This document shows positions 43,258-55,600 of a stretch of 64,000 nt of DNA, in pieces. Location of the stretch: positions 26,329,901 through 26,393,900 of the forward strand of contig OZ038527.1 of NCBI GenBank assembly GCA_964036665.1, given 5' to 3'. A program made the position numbers and the translations under genes. Source of the DNA: Gordius sp. MW1. Its lineage: Eukaryota; Nematomorpha; Gordioida; Gordea; Gordiidae. The notes under the pieces are model-generated. The model saw nothing but the letters and a program-made list of their open reading frames with translations, ran no database searches and was not told where the DNA came from. Each line of letters opens with the position of its first letter. Position 1 is the stretch's first letter.

Positions 43258-44999
43258 AAGTTATAGATCTATAGATATTTTGAAAATATCTTAAAATGTA
43301 ACATTAATGACATAATATGTGAGAAACTTAACAAACCCATATATTGGTGTAGCTTATAAAGACATAAAAATATTTAATAAAATTAAAACCATGAAAAAGG
43401 TACTTATAGTGATATTATTTTGATGGACCTAAAAGTAAATGATTGATTTCAATATACATAATTTATGCATTAATGTCAGGATATAGATAGTCAACATTAA
43501 TCCTCATACAAATGTTTTAGCCTTTCCAAATTAGTTACTCGTTGACAACCACAATATGTTTTCATTGCTATAAAAAAGCTTAATGTAAAAGTTATAAATC
43601 TTTTATAGCCCATCCTATATATAATAACGGCTTATGCGATCCTTAAGTATAGAGTATAAAAACTATATAATACCCACCAATATTTGTTGAATTCTTTTAT
43701 AAGCCAACTTTCAAACTCAACGAAAGACACTTATATTATCCAAAAATAAGATTTTATTGCAAATTTAATTTATTTTAACAGCGTGGACTTTATAGATTAT
43801 ATAATATTTTCTCCGCCCATATGTCTCAAAAAACGACTTAAATAATAAATATTGTTACATTCAACAAAAAAATATCACTGTATATCAAACATGATTTTGT
43901 AATACGAAAATTTTTACAATTAGACACTTTCTAGTTTAATATTGAGTTGACTTTATAATTTTAATTTCTGACACTCTATCTACCTTCTCACGTACATAAA
44001 AATGTTAATAGTCTAAATGAAAATGCCTAACGTAGTATATCATGATGGATAGAGCATACAGCTCAATCTAATTTATAAGCAATGGTTGACAATAAACATT
44101 GCCACTTTTAAACTCAAACATGATATTTAGTAATGTGAAGTATTTTCTTTCTTGAATGAATACCTACTGTTATTTAATGTGACCTTCACAATGTCTTGTA
44201 AGTTGAAGGGGGTTAAAATACTAAATCAAAAAATAATTTTTATTGGATTGGGATTGAAATTTAAAAAGACATCGGAATAGGACTGATCTCGACCCGATGA
44301 AAAAGCACTACTACATACCATCATCATATCAACTTGTATCTTTTTATTAAGCTTTTGTATCATGCAAGACTAAACAATTAGAGGATTTATAATAAGTTGT
44401 TTAAATAGTTAAACATTTGAATTTCTAGGGATTGTTAAAATATTAAAGAAAAATTTCTTTTACTCATTTTTGTTCCGTTTTTTGTTTCCTTTAGGTTCGT
44501 TTAAAAATGTCTTAAACAAAATATAAATCTTGTTAATAAAATATATATAAAGGCCACCGCTTTTAATAAAAGACTCTTTTAATTGTCCCTCAATACTTTA
44601 AAGAATCAAATCGTACGTGGTGGCCATCTGAGTAGCAGATTTTATTCATCCACTCATTAATCAGAATAAGATAATTAATAATTTAAGATTATACTTAACT
44701 TAAAGGGCACTAAATAGCAAAAGTAACGGTCAGATGTTCGTAAATTTTACTCTAATTTAAAGCGAATATCGAAAGTACTAATTGACGATTGTAATCCAAC
44801 CTAATAAGATGACTTATACAAAAAATTTATAAACCTTGTCATGTGTTTTATATTATATATGCCTTTTGAGTAATATTAGATATCACATAATAAAAATATG
44901 AAAAACACATAAAAATTGGTGAAGGTTCATAAATGACGACCCTTAAAGAAAGAAAACCATTATATTTCATACAAAACCCCGTTAATAATAGCCCGGTAG
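43258..44999. other. intergenic; upstream region of receptor copy 1
   Basis: AT-rich; 43650-44010 is a diverged copy of 29330-29830. No coding exons are recognised. Confidence 0.45.
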
Positions 45000-45179
45000 C
45001 ATGGGCGTAGCCAGGTTTTGGATAAGGGGGGGGGGACAAAACGTTTAAAAGTTTAATTTGGTGGGGCAAAACGTAATTTTTTTTAATTTTTAAGGGTTTT
45101 GGTATTGAAAATTTCCCCGCCATTAAGGGGGGGGACAGCCGCCCCCCCCTTTCCCCTGCTCACCCTGGCTACGCCCATG
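45000..45179. mobile_element. hAT-family MITE, perfect 8-bp target duplication
   Basis: Ends catgggcgtagccagg and cctggctacgcccatg; exact cccggtag at 44992-44999 and 45180-45187. G-run and C-run subterminal tracts as in relatives. Confidence 0.9.
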
Positions 45180-45584
45180 CCCGGTAGTAATGTTAACTAG
45201 CGTGTGTTACAGACCTACACTGTTTAAATTAAACAGTGTACATCACATCACCATTAAAAGAGTCTAATATGAGAAGCGCGCTGTATGATCGCTTTTGTAT
45301 AATGATCCCCTCCCCTAGGTTCATAATCTTTTATATAATTACTATGGGGCGAACTTTTTTGATTATATAGGACTTCCACATGTGCCCTATTTTAGTCGGG
45401 CAATCTCAGTATTTTACATTATTACTTATGGTATGGCTATATGCGGGCCCGTTACATTCCTATAGCACAGTCACTTATTAAGTTTTTATTTGAATTGACA
45501 TGCTTTATTAGAAAAAAAGTATTAAATATATAGTGGAATTAATAAAAAGATACAAGAACAAAAACATTTATAAAAAAATGATTA

Positions 45585-46010
45585 AAATATATTATCCGTT
45601 TCTTCATCTTCATTAAGAATGGGCATTAAATCCATCAAAGAATAAAAATTGGATTTAGCGATCGCAATGGCAATTGATTGTCTCAGTAAAAAACTATTCG
45701 ATATTTTTGACGGAGGCGCGGGTTTATTGAGTTCTTCAAAAAAATTTAATGCGCTCTTCTCAAACGTCCCTCAGCACGACGAGACGATAGGAATAAAAAT
45801 GGAGGTTTCTGATAAAGCTGAGTATTTTAAGGATTTACGATGCTCTGCCGATCCTAGGGGGTCGTGAGTATCGTTGGAGGGGGCAAACAGGTCAATAAAG
45901 GTGTATTCCCATTTTATGAAAAGGCCTTTGTCCCATGGGATAAGTGACGAACAGCCAGGAGACGAGGGATCTGACGGTTCAAGGATGGAATTATCATCAA
46001 TTTAAACTGG
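45585..46010 (-). other. coding-like block, unassigned, interrupted by one in-frame TGA
   Basis: The minus strand has about 140 open codons in one frame, from DDNSILEPSDPSSPG through WDKGLFIKWEYTFIDLFAP and SLKYSALSETSIFIPIVSSC to a TGA at about 45773, then GTFEKSALNFFEELNKPA, LLRQSIAIAIAKSNFYSLMD and a final NEDEETDNIF stop near 45590. Composition and lack of other stops look like a gene. It could be a terminal exon pair or a pseudogene. Possible acceptor gtgctgag|GG after the TGA. No domain is recognised. Confidence 0.45.
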
Positions 46011-46798
46011 ATTTTTACAGGCAGTTTTCGACTACCGCCTACCCTCCACTTCTTTTACACGGAACTGGGAATGTCATTATAATAAAGTTTTAATTATAAA
46101 TTCCGATAAATATAATGATAGCATAAAAAGTAAGAAAGAATTATGATTACTGACCCATCTTAAATCTAAATGAAAAATCATGGAATAATTAAGTGAGAGT
46201 GTAGTGTAGGTTGCCTTGTTATTACCAATCTAAACGCCATTTATATTGTTAAATATATCTTAAGAAATTTATATTATGCCATCACATAATAACAGCGTCT
46301 AACAACAAAAAAAATATATAAGGTTAAGATATTTGTAACTACATTATAAATAATTGAAATAGAAAGTAACATTAGCGACATCTAATTTCACTTTTGATCC
46401 ATAGATTTAATATTTATTCACTAAATTTATTGCAAAAATCAGCCCTTCGCCAATCTATTGTATAAATCATTCTTAATCCTGCATCATTTATATCGTTGTC
46501 AACCCAAACCCCGTTAGCCAAAGTTGCAGTCTATTTCGATAAGGTTGCTTCTAACCTGCGTCAAAGCTCAACAAACCTGAGATGCAATTAGAACCAATTA
46601 GAACCATATGAAGTAAATTCAATTAAAGGTCAAATTCAATTTTCTGAAGACTCAAATTCTTAGCTTTTTCAATTTTTGTTTTATAGATTGCTCATAAATA
46701 TACCCATTATTATCGTAGTAGACTTCTAGATCAAAACGTTTTTACGATATATTTAAGAAACTATAAAGCGCAAAACTTAAGTACACTTTTAAAATAAT
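46011..46798. other. intergenic, no firm feature
   Basis: AT-rich. A short open stretch (minus, about 46400-46520, reading DINDAGLRMIYTIDWRRADF) resembles LINE-type coding but is too short to classify. Confidence 0.35.
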
Positions 46799-47700
46799 AC
46801 CTCCTTCTTCTTCTTTAATAAGTATTTGGTTCCACAGTCGTGGGGTTTGTTTTGCCGAGTTTCTTCGATCATGATCGGGTAAGTGTAAAGTCTTGATTAA
46901 TCTTCTAAGTTTTAATAGTCCACTTGCCCTCCAAGTGACACGAGGTCGTCCTCTTCCTCTCTTCCCCGGTACCTCCATGGCCAGTACTTTTCGAATTAGA
47001 TCATTCCTCTCCCTTCATAGTATAAGTCCATAAGGCCTTATCCGATTTTCGGTAATAATGTCCGTATTAGGTTGGATACCCATTTTTGCCATGAGAAAGT
47101 CATTCGTCATATGGTCGAGCTTAGTATATCAAAAGCGCCATGTATTCTTTTTTTTCGTGGTGTTTAATGCTTATGTTTCGATTCCATAGAGTTTTGCTCT
47201 TCAAGTTTTGGTATCTTACATTCTATTTTAAATATTAAATTCATTACCCATAGCTGGCTACAAGCTTCACTACCCAAATCGGTTGGTTAGGGATTCGTTT
47301 GCCTCAATATCTCTTGTCTCTTTCGTCTCAATCTATAAATCCGTACAGGATATTATTTAATTTGCCCCGGTTAGAGAAGACCCGCTTTTACCCAGAACTT
47401 TAGCTAAATCCAATACTAATCCCTGAAAATCCTTGCCACAAACCTCGCGACAACGAGAATGGGATGCTTGATTTGTGTTGCGCTCCGCTGGCTATCCATT
47501 TCGAGTAGCGATGCCTGCCTGTTTCTAATATAAGGTCGTTTTTGTTTGATTTTACCCAAGATGTCTTTACGGAATCATGCAGGACGACTCGAAACTTCGT
47601 ACCCAAAGCTTTCAGACTAGGGGTGATATTTTTGAAAGTCCAATTGCACTCGTAGACGAACCCTTTCGCTGCCTAGCAAACAATTTTAAATAAGTTCTAA
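46799..47700 (-). mobile_element. RTE-like LINE 3' fragment
   Basis: The 3' end (46799, AAG-run) and C-terminal coding [16 protein letters not shown] and RRNSAKQTPRLWNQ match the other RTE tails. Upstream, broken frames (MTFSWQKW, LGTKFRVVLHDS) continue to about 47640. Truncated at the 5' end. On the minus strand, unlike the LINE at 30.9 kb. Confidence 0.72.
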
Positions 47701-48110
47701 AATATAAGGTTAAAATTTATGCGCTCTTAAAAGGCAAATCCCATCCATCTTAGAGTCATCGGGACTGCACTTGTATTGATCTATTTGTCCCCTCTAAAAA
47801 CAACAATAATTTTTTAGTTGTTGCCAAGGGGTTAAACCCAATAAATACAAAGCTTTTTTATCCTCAAACATTTTATTCCATTGGTCGTTTCGTGTTCGGG
47901 TATGGTTGGTAAAAGGCTTTAGCTTTTTTACAAGAGTTAGGAAGATGTTCTCCCCGTCCAAACATTCTGTACTTTTTTTTACTAAAACAAAGCTTAGTAT
48001 TCTCTAAGCCAAATATAATTTAAATCGTTGGCGGATACAACATTAGTATAGTTTTATTTGATATTTTGTTTTATATTTTATATTTTTTTATATTTGTGTC
48101 AACGGATTTT
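47701..48110. other. no gene recognised
   Basis: Mixed, partly GC-balanced sequence between two retroelement relics; may be part of either, but I see no motif. Confidence 0.35.
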
Positions 48111-48119
48111 TTAAACTAA

Positions 48120-48480
48120 TAAACCTTTGGTAAAAGTAATGTTGGGCGGCTTTAAATATTTTTATGTATTAGACTTAAAAGGTGTCTATTTTTAAGTTAA
48201 AATTTTTGGAGATTTCCATTAACTCCAAACACCCATCGCGGGTTATTTAAATATACAAAATTACACTTTATCATCGCTTTTGCACCAGCTAATTTCCAAC
48301 TATTTGTAGACTCATTTAAAGATTCTAGAGAAATAGTGTGTTACCCTAACCATATTATTGTATCAAAAAAACCTTTTGCCGATCATAATCAAAAATTAGA
48401 AAAAGTTTTGGATATTCTAAAATAGGGGGTATCTAAATACCCCATCGCAAATCCATCCACACCTATACGTTCAAATGGTT
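48120..48480 (+). pseudogene. Gypsy reverse transcriptase scrap
   Basis: Broken frames read LGGFKYFYVLDLKGVYF, then TKLHFIIAFAPANFQLFVDSF, then CYPNHIIVSKKPFADHNQ and LEKVLDIL, equivalent to the palm and YxDD-flanking region of Ty3/Gypsy RT. Highly decayed. Confidence 0.6.
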
Positions 48481-50620
48481 CCAGAAACTTAAACCTTTTA
48501 ATATTTATGGCAAAAGTTATGCCACATACTTTTATTCTCATTTAATATTTTTATGCAATTACTTTTTATCTCTATCCATAATTAATGTAAACCTTCTAAT
48601 GACATCATTAATCATATTCATAATAAGCAATGTTCGCTACAAATTTAGCACATACTTTTATCCCTAATTTATATATCAATGCTCTTAATTTTTCTATACG
48701 CATAATTAATGCAATATTACTAATTCATTAATTTTACTTGTTATAAGCCATGTTCCCTTCAAATTCAATTACTTAGAATCTTACAATAAATAACCAGGGT
48801 CTGCAAAAGTCACTTTTTTAAACCCGAACCCAACCCGACCCCAAATTTTTTAAAAATTTAATACCCGAACCCGACCCGATAGCATTTTAAAATTTTTAGC
48901 CCAAACTCGACCCGAAGCAAAAGCATTTAAAAATTTTCAACCCGAACCCGACCCGACCCGAAAGCCTTTAAAATTTTTTAACAGAATTCCTTCAGAACGT
49001 GTTGTAATTTTGTTATGCAACGCAAGAGTAAGAAAAATTGCGGTGCCCATGGGCGTAAGAAAGTGGGGGGACGGGCGGCTGTCCCCTTCTTAATACAAAT
49101 TTTTTTTTGATATTTTATCATATAATAGCTAAAATTAATAAATGATTATTTTGCCCTCCCTTAATCATTATTGCGCCCCTCTAATTACAATCCTGAGGCC
49201 CATGAGGGTTGTTAAAATTTATGAAATTAATTGATACCACAGATTTTGATTACTAAATTTATTTGAAGTTTTATTATAGAGATATATAAATATGATAGTA
49301 TCTACAATATCGGGTCACATTGAATTTAAAATATATTCTTTTGCAAATGAATCATTTAATAAATTTAAACTTACTTTTATTTGTTTAATTAATATATATC
49401 TATGTAGTTAAATTAATAATGAACTACCACTTCACACTGTTAAAATACAATTTAAAGATATTATTTAGTTTATGTACTTTACCTTTCACGAGTCAAATTT
49501 AAATTTGCGTCCAAATTAAAACAATCAGATTTAAAAAAAGGAATTCTATCAACTGAATGATCTTAATTATACATTTCGATATTAATTAATAAATATTATA
49601 TATAATAGCATTCATTTAAAAGAAATCTCCCGTGTATTTTGCACTGTAAGATTCATAACCTTTGACACGACACTTTAAATCCAACCCGACTCGACCCGAA
49701 AGCATTTTATAATTTTCAACCCGAAAAATATCGGCGAACTCTTTCAGAACATTTTTAAAATAAGGTAAATCGACTATCATTGCGAGTTGTAAATTGTACA
49801 AATCCAAATCGATATATAGCCTTTAAGATTTTAAAGCATTTTAAGGATCTAAAAGACATCTAAAATTAACATTAAAATCTTCCCCGATAATAGCTGTCTT
49901 AATCCGCGATTGTAGAAATCCATTGAAAGTTTCTTACCAAAGCCAATGTTCATTTCCAAATAATTTATGACCATAGGTCGATATGAAAACCTATCAGCGG
50001 TTTGGGAGTATGTGCAAGAAGCCCTGCAAAATGAAATTTAGCGTCTCAGTTTTTATTTTGCCCGAGCCCGGCCCGAACCCGAACGACTTTTTTATTTTTG
50101 GCCCGACCCGAGCCCGACTTTTCAAATATTATTTCACCATATAAATATATAATGCAAAATTGTTATTACTGTTAATTTACAACTAGGATAAGTTTGAAAT
50201 TAAATTTTCATTTTCACTCTTTACAATTTATTCAGCTAATAATTTAAAACTGAAAATCTAATTTATCTAACAGGCCCAAATAGATAAGTTTTTAAAATAT
50301 TTCCTTACTTTATTTCTAAAAGTATAAGATTTGCAATTTAGGTCTAAATATTATAATAGACAGGGGATAAAATGTATGGTGTACGAAAATAATTATTTAA
50401 TATCAAGTTGAGTTAAATCATATTTTATAAAAGATTAATTTGTTTTAGTCAATTTAGGCCGGGTTCAAGCCTCGGGTGCCCAAGGCCCGATTGTTTTATT
50501 AAAATCTGTCATAAATGTAAAAAAGGAGAGTAAGTGATTTTTTAGCATAAGAAGTTGTTTATTTAATGGCCTAGAGAGATGAATTCTTTGACATTTATAA
50601 TGTTTAATTACACTGGTCTA
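48481..50620. other. AT-rich DNA with several hAT-like MITE fragments
   Basis: Holds CCCGA-rich pieces at 48795-48975, 49660-49730 and 50021-50120 with 50455-50500 (start gccctgcaaaatgaaat), and a GGGCGTAGCC-type MITE at 49048-49208 whose flanks do not match. No coding exon. Confidence 0.55.
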
Positions 50621-50801
50621 CAAAAAAAATAAAAGGAAAATGGGCAACATATTCCGATAGAGTTTTTTGTGGTGAACACAAATATGCTTTTCGTTTTTTT
50701 CCTATACTTCAAGTTTTTTAGATATTTTGATTCAAAGTTGCGAAAATGACCGTTTTTGACCCTTTTCAGTGCTCAATAGAGCGATATTGAACGGCTAAAT
50801 T

Positions 50802-51228
50802 TTTTTTTAAACCTTTTAAGTGGTAGAACCAACGTAGAGTGAAACATTGAAAAATAATTTTTTCCCCTATTGTTTTTAGTTTTTCCAATATATCGAATTT
50901 CAAGTAGTCCCTATGCGAAGCGGCATCCTTTGAGCCTCCCTCCCTCCCTCTCTATCTAATTGGGTTTATAACACTATACTTATACTTACCATTATTACTG
51001 TAATTCATTTCTGCCAAATATTACAAGTGGTCACATTTTAATACAAGTATAGTGTTATAAACCCAATTAGATAGAGAGGGAGGGAGGGAGGCTCAAAGGA
51101 TGCCGCTTCGCATAGGGATTAATTGAAATTCGATATACTAGAAAAGGTAAACACAATAGGGGAAAAAATCATTTTCCAAGGTTTTACCCTAAGTTGGTTC
51201 TACCACTTAGAGGTTTAAAAAATGCCAG
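50802..51228. repeat. large inverted repeat (foldback), arms about 190 bp
   Basis: Left arm 50802-50997 and right arm 51042-51228 are reverse complements over nearly the full length (ctatgcgaagcggcatcc, gagcctccctccctccctc, ctatctaattgggttta, then ggtagaacc near the outer edge), separated by about 45 bp. The left arm is preceded by a further 180 bp starting cactggtctacaaaaaa at 50620. The right arm meets decayed RT sequence at 51229. Probably a foldback or an internally deleted DNA transposon. Confidence 0.85.
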
Positions 51229-51390
51229 ACTTCATCAACAAATCGTTGGAAAGTCTGTGCTGCGTTTTTTAGTCCGAACGGCATTCTTGTAAATTCGTAC
51301 AGGCCGAAAGGTTTTGTGACTGCTGTTTTGCATACGTCCTTTGGCGCTACGGGGATGTGATGGTTACTCTTACGAGGTCCAGCTTGGAGA

Positions 51391-51717
51391 ATATGCTTTT
51401 GTTGTGAAGATTGGCAGTAAAGTCGTGTATGTGTGGTATGGGATATCTGTCCGGTATTGTGACTTTATTCAGACCTCTGTGGTCTCCACAAGGTCTCCAA
51501 TCACTTGTCTTTTTGGTGGCCAAATGCAAAGGGGCCGCCCAGTTGCTTTCTGATATGCTTTTGTTGTAAAGATTGGCAGTAAAGTCGTGTCTGTGTGGTA
51601 TGATATCTGTCCGGTATTGTGACTTTATTCAGACCTCTGTATTCTCCACAAGGTCTCCAATCACCTGTCTTTTTGGCGGCCAAATGCAATGGGGCCCCCC
51701 AGTTGCTTTCTGATTTC
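51391..51717 (-). repeat. tandem duplication of an RT segment
   Basis: About 160 bp (gcttttgttgt, gattggcagtaaagtcgtgt, ggtctccaatcac, ggccaaatgcaa, cagttgctttctgat) occurs twice at a period of about 166 bp, differing at scattered sites. It duplicates the VPxDRY and N-terminal RT motifs. Confidence 0.82.
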
Positions 51718-52342
51718 CGAAGGATTCTCAATTCTAACATATATTCGAATTCTTTTTCGCGACGTTCAAAATTTCCGCAGTTAGTCTTCTTGGACGTGCG
51801 TACTGCGTTGGTCCTTTAGTTAATATGTGGTGGAGTACATCATGAGGTGGAATCTGACGGTTAAAGTTTAGAGGGGATATGAATGACGGGAACAGAATTG
51901 CATCGAATTTTGTGCTGTGATTGTTGAGTGCTACACGGATACCGAATGTCTGGTGTGGTAAGGATGTTCCTTTCGATGACAATTGGATGGTGCTGTCTAT
52001 AAGTCGTTTATTGTTGATGTCCACAACTAACTTATAGTGGTGTAATAAGTCAGCTCCAATTATAGGGGTGTGTACGTTAGCGACTAAAAATACCCATTTA
52101 AATTCCTGTCATAAACCAAGGTCTGAACTCAATACGACTTGTCCGTATGTGTGAATGTTGGTTTGATTAGCCGCTTGTAGACTTGGGTCAGACGGGATCA
52201 ATGGATGTTTGGGAGGGGGTATGATGATGCTAACTTCAACTCCTGTATCGACGAAGTATTTCCGTTGGGTGGACCGGTCAAATAGATAGAAGGCGGCTAA
52301 AAGTACGGCCGTTTCCCATAGTCGCCCATATGGGACGGCCTG

Positions 52343-53161
52343 TCAGTTTTTTAATTGGGGGTTGGTATTAAAAGAGCAAGGTTGGGTGCATTTTCTTGCT
52401 TCATTTTTGAACTTCTGATAGTACCAACATATGTCACTCGGGCGTTGTCTGGATGATGACCTAGATCTGGTTGACCGTCTCCATGTCGTCCTACTGCTGT
52501 TGGGATTGCCTATTAATTGATTTACTTTGAGTTCTAATTGTGATACAGCTTTGATAAATTCCGGCACTTCGTTTGTTTGAATATTGGGAATAGGTATATT
52601 GGGAAAGGTTGTTGGGAGTAGCTACTGATGCCAAGCTGCTGACTCTGAAAGTTTTATGAATCCTATCAGCAACGTCTGCGATACGATTGTGATTGATTAT
52701 CTCCCATAGTAGCCAAATGCTTACCACGTGTTGGGGTAGCTTGTCCATCCAGAGGCTTTTAAGGATCTTTTCGTCCATCAGGTTATTACCTAAACGAGAT
52801 TTTAAATACCTTAACAACTGTGAGGGGGTGCGATCGCCGAGGAATATCTCCTTGAATAAATTCCTAATACTCTTCTCATCACTGTCTCCCAATCTTTTTA
52901 GAATTGCCTCCTTCAGTTTGTCATATGGAGTAGATTCTGAAACCGCGAATATGAGATCTGCCACTTCCTCTGCGACTTCTGGGGGTAGTGACTCAACAAG
53001 GTAGGAATACTGTTCTACTGAGAGAATATGTTGCGTGTATGGAACACGGCTTCTACTTGCGACAGCCATATACGTACATTTTTAGAATAAAATTCAGGAA
53101 TCCTTACGTGGACTGCGCTTTCTCTTACTTCATTGGAGTCTGGGGTTGTAATTGTTTCCAT
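52343..53161 (-). pseudogene. gag: Gypsy gag relic
   Basis: Starts at an ATG at 53161 (METITTPDS), with IPEFYSKNVRIWLSQVEAVF, then after a frameshift YLVESLPPEVAEEVADLIF, LGDRTPSQLLRYLKSRLG, and LWMDKLPQH, followed by a decayed RNA-binding part with CWYYQKF. Matches the clade of 27105-27800. Confidence 0.75.
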
Positions 53162-53757
53162 CACGTCGGTAGGTTACCAATGTAAAGATTGTTGTTTTCT
53201 TTATCTTTTATTATTGAATCAAAACACACAATATATAACACAAAAGTATAGTAACAACGAAATACAATATAAGCGAGGATAATCAGCAGGTTGGGTGAAA
53301 TGTGAAATGAATATCCAAAAGTGTGAGTTGCGAATGTAGTGACTAAATGTACAGAGATGTGATGTGTTCGCGGATGTAGTGAATAAAAATGGAATATCCA
53401 GAGATGTGATGTGATTGCGGATGTAGTGGATAAAAAGTGGGATGGATGGATGATTCTCAAATTCACAATTCGATGTGTTTTTTCAATTGGTTACTTGATG
53501 TCGCCAATGTCTAAAACACCAAAGTAGTAAAGCTGGTGATATAAGTTAATATTAATGAATAAATGCGTTGAAATGTAAATTTTCATTCTTAAAGAGTGGT
53601 ATATCTTAATGTGGAATTAGATAGATATTAAGGGATTAATTGATTGTTATATGAAGTTGTATAATGAATTCGCCTTGATATAGGTTTGATTGATTGTAAA
53701 AGTAGTTGGATTGCAGGGTTTAACGATAATATAAGCAAGGTTATGGGCGATCCTTGT

Positions 53758-54880
53758 ATTAAACGTTAGTATTATACTTTGATTTTAATTTGGCAAACTA
53801 GAATTTGTCGTCCCGCTTTTGGCATTGTGGCAGCTATACCATTCCATTGATCCTCGCATGAAGTATTTTCCTTAAATTCAGCATGTTTAATTACTTGTTC
53901 CTGAATATGTTGAATATTATCCTTTAGTTTCCTTTTGTACCTTTTGCCCTTTAATATAAAGTCCATCACCAACAGCTTGTGTTGGCAGGCCAATATTTCA
54001 CTCAGTATTACCTTAACATTTTGAACATAGTTTAAGTGCGCTCTGTTGACTAGAATGTAATCTATCTGAGTGGTACGGCTGCCGCTTTTGTACGTTATAA
54101 GATGTTACTGTCCCTTTTTGAAGAAGGTATTTCCTATTTCTAGGCCAAAAGCTTGAGCAATTTCTATAATCTCTGTACCTCCTTCATTTCTTAGACCATA
54201 ACCCCGACCACCGTGATTTCTTTCAAATCCTCCCCTTGATTTGCTTACGTGTCCATTGAGGTCCGCTTCGATAATTATTAGTCCCTCTTTACCGAATTGG
54301 GATTGAACATCTTCAAGCTCCCTCCAAAAACACTCTTATTTCGCCTCAGAGCATCCACTTTGAGAGGTGTATGCTGATATAACGTTTATCGTAGTAGATT
54401 TATAACAAAGCTGTATCGCCATAATTCTGTCATTGATTCTTTTAACGTCGACGACATTTGGCTGAAATTCTTCCGATAGCACTATACCGACGCCATTCCG
54501 ATGAGTATCTGTACCGTAAAAATATAATTTGAATCCGTCACCTATGTATTTTGCTTTTTGGCCCTTCCATTTGGTCTCTTATATACAAGCGATATCGATT
54601 TTTCTTCTCCTTAGAACGTCTGCCAATTCTCTGCTCTTGCTAGTCATTGTACAAACTTTATACTACGCAAACTAATGTCTTTAACCGCTTCCTTTTTTTG
54701 AGAGAGCGGTAGCCTTCGTTTATTTCCCACACATTCCAGGCGAAGAATGCGCGCGTCGCTTAAGGGGTACGCCCTAGCTTGGTTTTCATGCTGCTTCTTT
54801 GTTGTAGTATACATTTCGGTTTATATGGAATGAGAGAGTATTGATATCTCAGCCTTCCAAGCCTGACGGAACTATGTTAG
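53758..54880 (-). mobile_element. RTE-like LINE endonuclease fragment
   Basis: Minus-strand reading: a degraded N-terminus, then LADVLRRRKIDIACI, ETKWKGQKAKYIGDGF, HRNGVGIVLSEEF, VISAYTSQSGC, LIIIEADLNGHV, RGYGLRNEGG, TTQIDYILVN and a final LACQHKLLVMDF. These are the endonuclease motifs of the RTE-like family. It is cut by the Gypsy LTR at about 53757. Three stops interrupt the reading. Confidence 0.8.
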
Positions 54881-55600
54881 ATTTTGGCGCTTGACTACCT
54901 ACTATTCTTTATGATGCCGTCATTTTGGTGAATTCAACTTTTCTTTAGACCACTCGTATTGATAAGCTTAATCTAGCACTTCCATTTCACTAGTACTCCC
55001 TCAAAAAGCCCAGAAATTTTAGTCTGACCCTTCACCAAGAACATTGCCAATAGGTTGACCCCACCAGTAACAAACACAAACATTGTGTTTAGCTATCAAA
55101 GGTATAACTTCTTGGATCACGAGAGTACACAAGCTCAACCACCACTACAAAGTATTTCTGGCTCGGTTGAGAGTTATTAATAACTAGTATGACATAATAT
55201 CTCATCTAATAAAAAAAAACACATTTCTATTCCTGGGTTTCAAATTATATGGTACTTTTAACTCAAGCTGCAACGTTGATTCCTTACGTAACTTTGAAAT
55301 ATAATATTATCATCATATGACGTAACCTCTATCATCGGTGGAATTTAAATTTTTTGACAAAAAAGCCTTAAATAAATAAAGTTTTGTTTTATAGATTGCA
55401 CATAAACATCATTCTATATCTTAGGTAAAAACGTAAAGGTCCGAGAATATATTATATTCAAAGAGCAAAACTCTACACTCTTATATACAAATGTTTAAAT
55501 ACAAATCAATTGTAAATAAATTTGCAAACCATGATCCAAATTGAGAAATTTCTGAAAAATGTTTTAACCTTTTTACAAACTGATTATATCAAATGAAACC
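54881..55600. other. intergenic, no gene seen
   Basis: AT-rich after a short GC-balanced part at 54880-55160 with no open frame of note. Confidence 0.4.

Larger units (their letters stand above)
51230..53757 (-). mobile_element. decayed Ty3/Gypsy (CsRn1-like), RT-side truncated
   Basis: On the minus strand: leader with primer site tggcgac near 53511, gag 53161 to 52490, a zinc-finger-like CWYYQKFKNEARKC (52430), protease YFVDTGVEVSII (52260), then RT with [18 protein letters not shown] and EFTRMPFGLKNAA, truncated at 51229. The probable 5' LTR lies between 53512 and 53757. It shares gag motifs with 27105-27800. Stops and frameshifts throughout. An internal tandem duplication (51391-51717) repeats part of RT. 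Confidence 0.8.

Noticed and set aside
45773..45775. Selenocysteine at the in-frame TGA
   Set aside because: No recognisable SECIS hairpin or conserved context; a stop in a pseudogene or an intron is simpler.
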